A DNA stretch of 64,000 nt from Acinetobacter puyangensis (GCF_900096995.1 NZ_OANT01000002.1:310001-374000), one strand, 5' to 3'. Counted from the first letter of the stretch, positions 36,958-45,029 are shown. The notes: a model not told the origin generated them from the letters alone. Numbers and translations are program-made.

Positions 36958-37277
36958 CGTTCAACTCCTTTTGAAATAGAGTGAGTTCTTGTTAGTTTGC
37001 AAATAACAAGATTTTTGGCGAATTTTTCATAATTTCGCTGTGCGTCTTCTATACGATATTCAGGATGATCATCGGCTTTAGCAGCTTCCGCTTCCTTGCT
37101 TGTAAAAAATACACGGATGGTTTCAATTGCATCTTCTGCACATTCATGTGTTTGAAAGCATTTAGCAGCAGTAAGTAAACGTGTGAAAGAGGATTTATGA
37201 TTATCAGACCCAACACTGCAAACAAACTGCCCAGTCTTTAGATTCTTGATAACAAAAAATTGTTCTTTGATTTTCAT
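36954..37277 (-). CDS. Hypothetical phage protein, 107 aa
   Basis: The ATG at 37277 has GGAGAG 7 bases upstream and is preferred to the longer start at 37298. MKIKEQFFVIKNLKTGQFVCSVGSD suggests a small beta-rich domain; two cysteines follow. No family is recognised. It overlaps the YqaJ start by 4 bases, so it is translationally coupled. Confidence 0.6.
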   Translation of the reverse strand: MKIKEQFFVIKNLKTGQFVCSVGSDNHKSSFTRLLTAAKCFQTHECAEDAIETIRVFFTSKEAEAAKADDHPEYRIEDAQRNYEKFAKNLVICKLTRTHSISKGVER

Positions 37278-37279
37278 GT

Positions 37280-37639
37280 TTAAACTCTCCGGAACCAAGC
37301 CGTACGACGATCATCAAAGTACGCAATCAACTCATTGTTGATCTGCTTTTCGATGACTGCATCGCCGGGATATTCGATCAGCACATACTCAACGCTTACG
37401 TCCGTCAAATATGTGTAATCCACTGATTCAATAAGTGCTTGATATTCTTTACCCGCAATTGATATATAGGCAGTGCAAGTCACGTGATTAAGCTTGGTGT
37501 AATCCACTTGACACGGCTCTACATAGAGAGAATTTTGCGGATTGTTTGGTTCTTCGGATTTGACTTGAACAAATCCGAGCATGCACATCAACGCTATTGC
37601 GCCTAGTGCGAGCTTGAATTGAGGTTTTATTTGTGACAT
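37280..37639 (-). CDS. Hypothetical exported or membrane-anchored protein, 119 aa
   Basis: The N-terminus has a basic start and a hydrophobic segment (ALGAIALMCMLGFVQV), then a soluble domain with two Cys (VEPCQVDYTKLNHVTC). An export signal in a phage early operon is unusual; it could act at the envelope. No family recognised. It precedes the 107-aa gene by 2 bases. Confidence 0.6.
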   Translation of the reverse strand: MSQIKPQFKLALGAIALMCMLGFVQVKSEEPNNPQNSLYVEPCQVDYTKLNHVTCTAYISIAGKEYQALIESVDYTYLTDVSVEYVLIEYPGDAVIEKQINNELIAYFDDRRTAWFRRV

Positions 37640-37657
37640 ATTAGAGTCCTTGTTGTG

Positions 37658-37696
37658 AAAAGCCCCTTCAGATTTAGCCGTTCAGAGGGGCTTTTT
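37658..37696 (-). terminator. Intra-operon terminator-like hairpin
   Basis: AAAAGCCCCT pairs with AGGGGCTTTTT. It lies between the DUF2303 gene and the recombination genes, so it probably attenuates the leftward transcript and could be a target of antitermination. Confidence 0.75.
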
Positions 37697-37715
37697 ACTG
37701 CTTAAAAATTAAGAA

Positions 37716-38525
37716 TTACGCTTGGAATGTGCCGATCAGAACTTGTTGTTCTGGCAGTAAATCAATTACTTTTTGCTTAAATTCCTGGATAATTTCATTT
37801 ACCAAGATTTCTTCTTTCACAATCTGGATTGCGAAAATAGGCTCACCGCTACCGCCATTTACGATTAGGCGCAATTCGATTTCTTTTTTATCAAGACCCA
37901 CATAAGCGGTATCAGAAATTTTGAATTTTGCAGGGAGTTGGCCAAGTTTTGCTTTAGCAGCGATAGCAGTTTGTGCGGTGCGGACTTCACGGGTGTTTTC
38001 AACTTCTGCATCAGTCGATAAGTTGACATCTACTTTCATATTACGAACAGCAGTAATCGCATCTTTAATATCGATTTTATTGTCATCTGCATCAATCGCA
38101 GTCAACACAGTTGCCCAGTCTTCCAAAAAGGTTGCAAAGCGTTTTTGATCAAGCTTGGTGTCTTTAAGACCGGTTAATTTTTTCCAAACTACTGTTGGAT
38201 CGAGTTGTAAAGTTGCAGTGTGGTCGCAATGGCCTTGGTCATAACCAACTTCGATGTAATTCAGCACAGCGACGGCTTTGACATCATCACGAGATACAAA
38301 AACTGGTGTAGGTTGGTTTACTTTCGGATGATCAATGTATTGTGCAAAGTCTGCAAAAATTGGAGTGGCGAATTTGCCACGGATACGGTTACGGCCATTT
38401 TGATACTGTTCTGCGTCCAAAATTTTGTAGTTTTGATGAACCGCTTGCAGGCTACCGCGCTCTACTTCCAGAACTGGATTGCAATGTTCAACAACTGCTG
38501 CAACTTCACTATTTTCTAATGACAT
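37716..38525 (-). CDS. DUF2303 (YfdQ-like) phage protein
   Basis: 269 residues with family features: VLNYIEVGYDQGHCDHTATLQLDPTVVWKKL and LDQKRFATFLEDWATVL. DUF2303 proteins are common in the recombination region of siphophages, but their activity is not known. AAGGTAAAT precedes the ATG. First large gene of the leftward operon after the 107-aa gene. Confidence 0.8.
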   Translation of the reverse strand: MSLENSEVAAVVEHCNPVLEVERGSLQAVHQNYKILDAEQYQNGRNRIRGKFATPIFADFAQYIDHPKVNQPTPVFVSRDDVKAVAVLNYIEVGYDQGHCDHTATLQLDPTVVWKKLTGLKDTKLDQKRFATFLEDWATVLTAIDADDNKIDIKDAITAVRNMKVDVNLSTDAEVENTREVRTAQTAIAAKAKLGQLPAKFKISDTAYVGLDKKEIELRLIVNGGSGEPIFAIQIVKEEILVNEIIQEFKQKVIDLLPEQQVLIGTFQA

Positions 38526-38568
38526 GATATTTACCTTCTAGGTTGGGTTGGTCTTGAAAACGCCTGAT

Positions 38569-38892
38569 TTAAGCGTTTTCTTCAAAAAGCTGGGCAGTGT
38601 GGTTTGCAAACAAGGTGACATCACCGTCTTTATTGACGTACATAGATGTTTTTGCACCGTGATCTTCTAATTTGCGACCATCGGCAAGTGGGGCAATAGA
38701 TGTCAGTTTGTGGTCGATAGTTACGCTGTTTGCACCCACACCTTTTGTTAATTTCAATTTGATTGTGATTTCTCCAGCTTTGTCGTTGTCTACGACAGCC
38801 GATGCAACTTCACTAATTGCATAGCCGAGCTGCTGTGCAAATACACCGCCGTCGATGTCGTCAATAAACTGGGTATGGTCTGTGGATTTCAT
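38569..38892 (-). CDS. Hypothetical phage protein, 107 aa, first gene of the leftward operon
   Basis: It contains a central ITIKLKLTKGVGANSVTIDHKLTSIAP strand-rich region and a C-terminal VNKDGDVTLFANHTAQLFEENA. The pattern is reminiscent of small beta proteins found next to DUF2303 in phages. AGGACT lies 6 bases before the ATG. Both left-operator palindromes are just upstream. Confidence 0.65.
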   Translation of the reverse strand: MKSTDHTQFIDDIDGGVFAQQLGYAISEVASAVVDNDKAGEITIKLKLTKGVGANSVTIDHKLTSIAPLADGRKLEDHGAKTSMYVNKDGDVTLFANHTAQLFEENA

Positions 38893-38932
38893 GGTTAAGT
38901 CCTCTTGTGGGGGTAAGACTGGTTTTTGCTTT

Positions 38933-38992
38933 GTTCAATAAATTTAACTCATAAAGAATTTTTGGTTAATTATTTTGTTCAATAAATTTAAC
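38933..38992 (-). promoter_or_regulatory. Left operator region with two repressor palindromes
   Basis: Two identical copies of GTTCAATAAATTTAAC at 38933-38948 and 38977-38992 match the palindromes in the cI-cro region. On the minus strand TTGTTA, a 16-base spacer and TAATTA give a plausible leftward promoter overlapping the distal copy. This is the expected PL/OL of the phage. Confidence 0.75.
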
Positions 38993-39062
38993 AATAATTT
39001 ATTTTTATGTTTTAATAGACAAAAGAAAACCCATCACAAGGATGGGTGGATTGGAGTTTATT

Positions 39063-39383
39063 ATGCTTGCTATTAAAAGTAATGGTCACATTGTTGAGAT
39101 AACAGCATCTCAACCAGTATCCGACAAAGACAAAAAGTCAAACTATGTCGCCTTTATCTTATACAAAGGTGAGACAATGCCAGATTGGGCGACTATAGTT
39201 CATCCTCACGAGTCAATGTACCCTCAACTTCCTCCTTATCTCCAAGGCGTTTTATATAAATCTCTACAGACTCTCCGTTCCTCCACAAAGGATATGAAAT
39301 CTGTACTATTTCATAAACAACTTCCGTTTCATCATCGATTAAAGACAGCCATTGACCTATTAAAGGGATATAAGCAGCGCTAG
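39063..39383 (+). CDS. Small open frame, possibly truncated, 106 aa
   Basis: ATG 39063 follows GGAG by 6 bases. The first 45 residues (MLAIKSNGHIVEITA...) look protein-like; the rest is antisense to the better-supported gene at 39193-39459, so only the head may be genuine. The leader, with a hairpin ACCCATC/GATGGGT, resembles that before 39573. Confidence 0.35.
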   Translation: MLAIKSNGHIVEITASQPVSDKDKKSNYVAFILYKGETMPDWATIVHPHESMYPQLPPYLQGVLYKSLQTLRSSTKDMKSVLFHKQLPFHHRLKTAIDLLKGYKQR

Positions 39384-39459
39384 TTTCCTCTCGCCTTTTA
39401 ACTAGAATGCCATCTGTTTCATTATTTTCAATAATTTCACGCAAGATTATTGAGTACAT
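39193..39459 (-). CDS. Hypothetical phage protein, 88 aa
   Basis: AAGGAA 6 bases before the ATG at 39459 supports translation. The product is acidic, with an IYSI start and a YIPLIGQWLSLIDDETEVVYEIV core suggesting a beta-rich domain. No family known. It overlaps the plus-strand frame at 39063 in its 3' two thirds. Confidence 0.55.
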   Translation of the reverse strand: MYSIILREIIENNETDGILVKRREETSAAYIPLIGQWLSLIDDETEVVYEIVQISYPLWRNGESVEIYIKRLGDKEEVEGTLTREDEL

Positions 39460-39572
39460 AAATTGTTCCTTATAAGTGATTTAAACAATTGAAAATGCAA
39501 CTTGAGTTTAAATCACAGGATTTTGATTGGTAAAAGAAAAACCTGTAAATAGCAGGGTAATAGGAGTTTAAA

Positions 39573-39902
39573 TTGAAAATAGATAATATTATATTTATCT
39601 CTGATCGACTTTATAAAAATTCAACCCAAATCTATATTGAGGAAATTGATATTGAGGGTGATCAGTTTTTTGTGCCTGTAGGGGATTATGTCAAACCTAT
39701 TGGGTATTTAAAATTTCAACGCATAGCAAAAGGCGTTAAGAAAGGCTGCTTTGAATTATCCGAATTAGTGAACCTACATTATCCCAACCCAAATCCACAA
39801 TTTTCGTTGTCAGGTGTTTTACACTCTCGGCAGAAAGCGATCGAAGCCCATCGAGTAATTTGTGCTTATCAGCAGGAGGTAAATCAGCTGCCAAGATTTT
39901 AG
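39573..39902 (+). CDS. Small open frame with repeated leader, probably truncated, 109 aa
   Basis: TTG start at 39573 follows GGAG by about 8 bases. The first 55 residues, to about 39735, look genuine (FISDRLYKNSTQIYIEEID); the remainder is antisense to the 3' end of the gene at 39736. It shares leader features with 39063: aaaagaaaa, a short hairpin, then GGAGTTTA. Confidence 0.35.
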   Translation: MKIDNIIFISDRLYKNSTQIYIEEIDIEGDQFFVPVGDYVKPIGYLKFQRIAKGVKKGCFELSELVNLHYPNPNPQFSLSGVLHSRQKAIEAHRVICAYQQEVNQLPRF

Positions 39903-40236
39903 ATTCAAGAATAGCTTTTAGTTGATCAGCCTCAAATTTTACAGTTATAACTCCAAGTATTGCAGAAAGTCCACCATCATCTGCTAAAAAATCTAAACCA
40001 ATTTGATTAATAGTGGGTGTACCAAACTGTAAACGCTTTAAACCATCAAATGCATTTGATCTTAAGACACTTCCTGTTTCCACTAAATCATGTTGTAGTA
40101 AATAGTATAAATTTGCTACAGCTTTATTATACTCATTAGTGCCATGTGAATATTCGTGATTGAAATCATAAAATTCTGGATAAGTGGAAGCCATTTTATT
40201 AAGCAGTTCAAGCTGTAATTTACGATCTAAAATCAT
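39736..40236 (-). CDS. Conserved hypothetical protein, 166 aa
   Basis: It contains FGTPTINQIGLDFLADDGGLSAILGVITVKFEADQLKAIL, a pattern (DFLxDDGGLSAILxVxTVK) I have seen in a family of mobile-element proteins of unknown function, and a helical N-terminus with LYYLLQHDLVETG that could be a winged helix. No catalytic site is visible. It lies 82 bases downstream of the nuclease gene on the same strand and may act with it. Confidence 0.6.
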   Translation of the reverse strand: MILDRKLQLELLNKMASTYPEFYDFNHEYSHGTNEYNKAVANLYYLLQHDLVETGSVLRSNAFDGLKRLQFGTPTINQIGLDFLADDGGLSAILGVITVKFEADQLKAILESKILAADLPPADKHKLLDGLRSLSAESVKHLTTKIVDLGWDNVGSLIRIIQSSLS

Positions 40237-40318
40237 ATGTAATTACCTATATTGCAATTGTAAATTTAGTGCAAGAATAAACAACTATTAGGAATTGATC
40301 ACATTGTCCATGTCATCA

Positions 40319-41239
40319 TTATAGTGCTCCCCAAAATTCATTATCTACAGTTGGTAAATTATTATTTTTCAACACAGTATTCAAAAAGTTAACAGCTTCC
40401 TCTCTCAATTTGTTAAGCTTAATTGCTATTTCTGGATCCCTAATTTCAATTACACTGTGATGCTCTTGAATTATTCCTTCTTTAATAGCATTTGTTGCAA
40501 TTATTCGAGCTTTTTGCAAGCATTTTTTTGCATGTTTTAATTCATTCGGCAGTGGTGAAGGAACTCTTGCTTGATCGATAGTTTTATTGCCCGAATCTTT
40601 TAGGCAACCTGTTGATATGGCAGCTTGAGTTGCAGCTAAAGCATCTATGAAATCAGTGGCTCTATTTTCTAAATGGAATGGCGTTCTGATTGATGGTCGA
40701 TCAAAAGCCATGGAAAGTAATCTTAAGTAATGTTCATCAGAATTATATGAACTGCGATACTTTAATATATTTTCATAATAACGATACATTAAATCTGGGT
40801 AATCATTTAAATATTCAACATAATCTTCCCAAAACCATATTGTAATTTTAATTGATGGATTCGTATCATTAATTTTTCTAACATGTTCTTGTAAATCTTT
40901 ATCTCTTGGTCCCGTGGTTGCAATAATGAATCTATCTAATTTAGGTGAGAATTCTTTTACTGCCAAATATTCATTATCTATCTCTTTATTAGTTAATGTG
41001 TTACAAGGACTATCAGCCCCAGGCTTTAACGTCCATGTACGTTTTTTACATTGGATTCCAGTGAATTCCTTAGAGGTTTTATTACAACCATAAACATCTA
41101 CACCAGCCTGTTTTTGTCCTGATCTGCCGTTTCTTTGGGCATAGTCATCATCCCATCTTTTTTTACATATATCTAATGTGAGCTTTTCAAAATCTTGCCA
41201 ATATGCTGGAGGCATAATATCAACAGCAATACTACCCAT
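40319..41239 (-). CDS. PD-(D/E)XK (Mrr-like) nuclease-domain protein
   Basis: 306 residues. The N-terminal domain has FEKLTLDICKKRW, GVDVYG with the catalytic Asp at 48, and GIQCKK (Q63-x-K65), the layout of restriction-type PD-(D/E)XK nucleases such as Mrr. A second domain from about residue 175 begins AFDRPSIRTPFHLENRATDFIDALAATQ, a segment found in other defence-like proteins. Located in the accessory block beside the repressor, it is a good candidate for a prophage-borne exclusion system. Confidence 0.75.
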   Translation of the reverse strand: MGSIAVDIMPPAYWQDFEKLTLDICKKRWDDDYAQRNGRSGQKQAGVDVYGCNKTSKEFTGIQCKKRTWTLKPGADSPCNTLTNKEIDNEYLAVKEFSPKLDRFIIATTGPRDKDLQEHVRKINDTNPSIKITIWFWEDYVEYLNDYPDLMYRYYENILKYRSSYNSDEHYLRLLSMAFDRPSIRTPFHLENRATDFIDALAATQAAISTGCLKDSGNKTIDQARVPSPLPNELKHAKKCLQKARIIATNAIKEGIIQEHHSVIEIRDPEIAIKLNKLREEAVNFLNTVLKNNNLPTVDNEFWGAL

Positions 41240-41377
41240 AATTAACTCCTTATAACTTTAATATTCTAAAAATCAAATATTTTTTGCAATTGAAACTTAT
41301 TTACATTTGACTAGAGTGCATATACGAAAATCTATTCCAACACCTTGAACTTAAGCCGTTTTTGGAACCTGTTAAAA

Positions 41378-41848
41378 TCAATAATCTTTATCATGGTAAC
41401 CTCTTGTTGAAAAGGGCATAGGTAATTCCTTATCTTCATCAGTTGGATTTATTACATAGTATTTTTTGCATGCATTGCACCACCAATAATTTGCATCATA
41501 ATAATCTGGCAACTGGTGGGTCATTAATGTTTTGCATGTAGGGCAGAACGCATTGCCATCCTGATCATAATAGACGCAGTTTTTAATAGTGAGATTATTT
41601 AATGGTTCATATTTGGGTTGCACTTTTTGGATATCTAATAAGTCTTTATCTTTGTTTTCACCTCGCTTCTTCAAAAGAAGAAGGAGAGTCTTTGCGAGAA
41701 GAAGTAATGATATCAACCATAATGCTAATAACCCTTTGTACGATAGCCAATGCGATAGTGCCACTACTGTGGAATCCTGATCCAAGCCAAAACCCCATAC
41801 AAGTAATCCGACAACAAAACCTGATAATCCAAGGTCTTTTAATGACAT
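41378..41848 (-). CDS. Membrane protein with C-terminal zinc ribbon, 156 aa
   Basis: Two membrane segments (about residues 8-22 and 38-59) are followed by a Lys-rich linker and a zinc ribbon CPTC...CNAC with 24 residues between the pairs. An inner-membrane anchor with a cytoplasmic zinc ribbon is compatible with a superinfection-exclusion or sensor role, but no family is recognised. It lies between the repressor and the nuclease gene. Confidence 0.6.
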   Translation of the reverse strand: MSLKDLGLSGFVVGLLVWGFGLDQDSTVVALSHWLSYKGLLALWLISLLLLAKTLLLLLKKRGENKDKDLLDIQKVQPKYEPLNNLTIKNCVYYDQDGNAFCPTCKTLMTHQLPDYYDANYWWCNACKKYYVINPTDEDKELPMPFSTRGYHDKDY

Positions 41849-41945
41849 TATTCACTCCTATGGTGTTAATACTTTTAAAGAAAAATAAAAATTAATCACA
41901 AATTAATTTTTAAAAAGTCAACCAATTTATTGATGTAGAACTTTA

Positions 41946-41967
41946 ATCATACTGAAAATAGTATGAT
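41946..41967. promoter_or_regulatory. Palindrome downstream of the repressor gene
   Basis: ATCATACT and AGTATGAT form a perfect 8-bp inverted repeat around GAAAAT. It may be a weak transcription stop or a binding site of another regulator; it does not match the repressor palindrome. Confidence 0.4.
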
Positions 41968-42034
41968 ATTTATTGCAATTGATTTGCATTTACAAATTTA
42001 CATAATATCTTAGACTTAATCTAAAACTTTGAAG

Positions 42035-42421
42035 TTACGCCGTTTTTTGTGCTTCATCATCTGATGAATTTAATTTCTCAAACTTAGAAATGGAAAATTC
42101 AATAAAGCCTGTAGCTTCCGAGTCTAGTTTTTGGATTTGATCCATGGATATTTTTTTTTCATGAATCAAACTATCCAATTTTCTTAAAGTTTCTTTTGTT
42201 TTTTTCATGTAAGTATCCTCGTAGCCAAAAAGAAGATAATCAGCAGATACATTATAGTAGCGAGCAAGTAAGCTTAAAGCTTTGGCTTTTGGTTCGCTAT
42301 AATCTGTTTCCCAGTAATGCACAGTCGCTTTGGAAGAGTTGTCAGCAATTTTACCTACTTGTTGTAGTGTCAGTTTTTGCTCGTCTCTCAACCGTTTTAA
42401 TCTAGTTCCTAATGTTTCCAT
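42035..42421 (-). CDS. CI-like repressor lacking a peptidase domain, 128 aa
   Basis: An XRE-type HTH (GTRLKRLRDEQKLTLQQVGKIADNSSKATVHYWE) with SADYLLFGYED at its end, then 60 helical residues. The LexA/S24 self-cleavage domain of lambda CI is missing, so induction should not depend on RecA-driven autocleavage. ATG 42421 is chosen over the upstream TTG at 42451, which lies inside an operator. Confidence 0.85.
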   Translation of the reverse strand: METLGTRLKRLRDEQKLTLQQVGKIADNSSKATVHYWETDYSEPKAKALSLLARYYNVSADYLLFGYEDTYMKKTKETLRKLDSLIHEKKISMDQIQKLDSEATGFIEFSISKFEKLNSSDDEAQKTA

Positions 42422-42445
42422 TGTTAATTCAACTTTATTTTTTAG

Positions 42446-42511
42446 GTTCAATTATTTTAACTATTGACTAGTTCAATGTATTTAAACTAATATTGGTTCA
42501 ATATATTGAAC
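42446..42511. promoter_or_regulatory. Right operator: three palindromes and the cro promoter
   Basis: Copies at 42446 (GTTCAATTATTTTAAC), 42471 (GTTCAATGTATTTAAAC) and 42496 (GTTCAATATATTGAAC, perfect) start exactly 25 bp apart. The rightward promoter has -35 TTGACT (42464-42469), 18-base spacer and -10 TAATAT (42488-42493); the middle site fills the spacer and the right site covers the start point. Confidence 0.85.
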
Positions 42512-42524
42512 ATGTGGCGACTAA

Positions 42525-42707
42525 ATGGACATTGCAGCAATTTGTCTAAAGCTAGGGTGCAATCAAACCGAATTGGCCCTAAAACTTGGTGTAGAAAAAT
42601 CTCTAATTAGTATGTGGAAAACAGGACGAATAGAAGTTTCGTTATCTCGCCAATACCAAATTCGAGATCTTCTAGATGGTAAAGAACCTATCAAAAAATC
42701 AAACTGA
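42525..42707 (+). CDS. Cro-like HTH protein, 60 aa
   Basis: A single HTH: ICLKLGCNQTELALKLGVEKSLISMWKTGRIEVSLSRQYQI. It is divergent from the repressor and begins 32 bases after the -10 box, so the leader is short with no clear ribosome site. It is expected to compete with the repressor at the shared palindromes. Confidence 0.82.
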   Translation: MDIAAICLKLGCNQTELALKLGVEKSLISMWKTGRIEVSLSRQYQIRDLLDGKEPIKKSN

Positions 42708-42809
42708 CTTATTTTAAGTATTTTTTTATTAGCCAAATTTTTGTACTGCATTCCATGGATACAGAGCAAATCTAAAAAGCAGCTATCAATTCCTTTAGGA
42801 AAAAATCTA

Positions 42810-43142
42810 ATGTCCGAAAAACTAACCGAGAGCATTACACATAAGTGTACTGATGAAGAAAAACGAAAACTTGAAGCGATAGCACGATCAAGAAAAATGT
42901 CGTTATCTGAATTGGTGCGGTTTGTATGCATTGAAGAAATCTCCGAGGTAGAAGCGTTACTCAATTGTCTACAAACTGAGTTCGATCTTACCAGAGATAC
43001 CGTAGATACCTGTATTGATGTGACACCTGAATTTGCACTGGAATTAGTATCAAATCCAGAACCACACTTTTCACAAGCACAAAAAAAGCTCAGTTGTTAC
43101 GACCAACTGAGCATTTTTGTCCCATCAACTAAAAGCCAATGA
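42810..43142 (+). CDS. Ribbon-helix-helix-like regulator, 110 aa
   Basis: ATG 42810 has AGGAAA upstream; the longer frame from 42741 lacks a ribosome site. The segment HKCTDEEKRKLEAIARSRKMSLSELVRFVCIEEI resembles a ribbon-helix-helix (Arc/MetJ type) DNA-binding domain. The C-terminal half is acidic then polar. Second gene after cro, consistent with an early regulator. Confidence 0.6.
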   Translation: MSEKLTESITHKCTDEEKRKLEAIARSRKMSLSELVRFVCIEEISEVEALLNCLQTEFDLTRDTVDTCIDVTPEFALELVSNPEPHFSQAQKKLSCYDQLSIFVPSTKSQ

Positions 43143-43154
43143 GAGATAACGAAC

Positions 43155-43481
43155 ATGACTAATTTAACAGAACATAAAAGTGCAGGCAAGTGCCCTGAAT
43201 ATCGTGATGAGCAATGCAAGCATTGTTTAATTGATCATTCCGTGCAACAGCACGAGATGATCACAGATAGTCCATTGGATAGAATAGAAGCTTGTTACAT
43301 TCAGAAGAAAAAACAAGTTGAACTACTGCAAACGGAAGTTACTCGTCTTAATGACAAAATTATGCAACTCGAAGATGAAAATGCACGATTGCAAAAAATC
43401 ATCGCATTACATCATGAATCTGCAATACAAGAAGCTGAACGAGTCCAAGAAATCCATGCTTTGTTTGTGGAGAATTTATGA
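43155..43481 (+). CDS. Coiled-coil hypothetical protein, 108 aa
   Basis: The N-terminus has a CPEYRDEQCKHC cluster that may bind metal. Residues 50-100 are a strong coiled coil (VELLQTEVTRLNDKIMQLED). GAGAGA precedes the ATG. It overlaps the next gene by 4 bases. Unknown function. Confidence 0.6.
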   Translation: MTNLTEHKSAGKCPEYRDEQCKHCLIDHSVQQHEMITDSPLDRIEACYIQKKKQVELLQTEVTRLNDKIMQLEDENARLQKIIALHHESAIQEAERVQEIHALFVENL

Positions 43482-44047
43482 TGGAAAAATTCTCTCTCAA
43501 AAATATTGGCAAGTACCAGGACGATTGGGCGTTAGTTTATCTTGATCCAGATAATACTTATTCGGACTGTGGTGGTCGCATTACAGTGATATTAGGTGAT
43601 TACGTTGGTACAGCTTTCTTTGGCCACTGTGGAACCAAAACATTTAAAGAGTTTATAGCTCAAACTAATCCATCTTATCTGATTAACAAAATGTTTAATG
43701 GTCATAACAGTATTGATGAAGATGTATTTATTGAAAGTGGAGATGAAATTCTTAAGCGCATCTACATTAAAAAAGATGTCATTAAAGAGTTGCGCGAATA
43801 TAGAGACGAAAGGGTATCAAAAGATGCTTTAAGAAGCTTGTATAACGCACTTTTTGATCAAGAGTTTAATCACCTTGAAGGACTATATCGTCACTTGGAT
43901 TCAGGTGAACAAAACACATTAGATGCTTTATATGGTGAGGAGTGGAGTTGGGGTGATTCGTTAAAGAAATCTAACCCATGCTACGAATATGTCGAATCAA
44001 TGATTCAGGCTGTGATTAATCATTTTAAAGATGAGGTGGCAGCATGA
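43478..44047 (+). CDS. Hypothetical phage protein, 189 aa
   Basis: The N-terminal half reads WALVYLDPDNTYSDCGGRITVILGDYVGTAFFGHCG, a beta-rich domain with conserved-looking Cys; the C-terminal half is helical and acidic. Starts and stops overlap both neighbours by 4 bases. No family recognised. Confidence 0.6.
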   Translation: MMEKFSLKNIGKYQDDWALVYLDPDNTYSDCGGRITVILGDYVGTAFFGHCGTKTFKEFIAQTNPSYLINKMFNGHNSIDEDVFIESGDEILKRIYIKKDVIKELREYRDERVSKDALRSLYNALFDQEFNHLEGLYRHLDSGEQNTLDALYGEEWSWGDSLKKSNPCYEYVESMIQAVINHFKDEVAA

Positions 44048-44646
44048 AAGAACGCCCAATCCTTTTTTCTACACCGATGGTCAGAGCGATTTTAGAAGGT
44101 CGTAAGACGCAGACTAGGCGAGTTTTAAATTGTGATCATCCTGTGGTTACAGGTTTTATCCCAAATGGAACACATTATTGGCAAGGTACAGCAATAAGTA
44201 AAGCGGTTGAACAGCAATACATATCAACATTTCCAAGAGTAGTGAAATGTCCATTCGGGGCGGTTGGAGATCGCTTATATGTTAGGGAGACATGGTCTAC
44301 TCACGCTTGCTTTGATGATATTTTACCAAGAAATATACCTGTACGTTCAATCCATTACTGGGCTGACGGCGAAGTTAAAACTGGGAAGAAACGCTCGTCA
44401 ATCCACATGCCACAATGGGCATCCCGCATTCTTTTAGAAATCACAAATATTCGTGTTGAACGATTGAATGATATTTCAGAAGCGGATGCGGTGGCTGAGG
44501 GCATGATTGCTGATGATGATTACTGTGCCGAAGAATATTTTTCAATGCTTTGGAACGAAATAAATGGGTGGAAAGAAAAAGGTTGGAATGCAAACCCATG
44601 GGTTTGGTGCATCACATTCAAAGTGATTGAAGGCGGTGCAACATGA
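44044..44646 (+). CDS. ASCH/PUA-like phage protein, 200 aa
   Basis: KERPILFSTPMVRAILEGRKTQTRRVL at the N-terminus, GDRLYVRETW, MPQWASRILLEITNIRVERL and SEADAVAEGM are the hallmarks of a very common phage family that resembles the ASCH superfamily (RNA-binding PUA-like fold). Activity is unproven; modified-base or RNA binding is suspected. Coupled by 4-base overlaps to both neighbours. Confidence 0.75.
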   Translation: MKERPILFSTPMVRAILEGRKTQTRRVLNCDHPVVTGFIPNGTHYWQGTAISKAVEQQYISTFPRVVKCPFGAVGDRLYVRETWSTHACFDDILPRNIPVRSIHYWADGEVKTGKKRSSIHMPQWASRILLEITNIRVERLNDISEADAVAEGMIADDDYCAEEYFSMLWNEINGWKEKGWNANPWVWCITFKVIEGGAT

Positions 44647-45029
44647 TCACTCTCAATACTTTAAAAAATCCGCTTGACTGGGACATAACAAATTTTCCAA
44701 TTACCGAACTTGAAGGTTTTTCAGAAGTCAAACCACGGCCAGTTATAAAGCCAGTCCTGCGAAAGAAAAAAATTCATCGGCTCAATTCATATGATATTCA
44801 TCGTCTGAATGTCATTAAACAATTTTGTGATGCAAAACCAGAACGGGCGCAAAAACTTTCATTTGCCTTGGGTAGACCAGGCTATATCGAAAGTTTGCTT
44901 AAACATCAAAAATCCATAGATCTTGCCTCATGGAACATCATAAGAGATGAGATGAAGGTCATTGAGCGTTCAGAAAAACTTAAATCAATTGTTGAAAAAC
45001 ACTGCGGAGATAACTATGTCGAAGCTTAA
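44643..45029 (+). CDS. Hypothetical phage protein, 128 aa
   Basis: A basic protein, with a Pro/Lys-rich middle (KPRPVIKPVLRKKKIHRL) and a helical C-terminus. It may bind nucleic acid. The preceding gene overlaps its start by 4 bases and the next gene starts inside its end. No family recognised. Confidence 0.6.
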   Translation: MITLNTLKNPLDWDITNFPITELEGFSEVKPRPVIKPVLRKKKIHRLNSYDIHRLNVIKQFCDAKPERAQKLSFALGRPGYIESLLKHQKSIDLASWNIIRDEMKVIERSEKLKSIVEKHCGDNYVEA

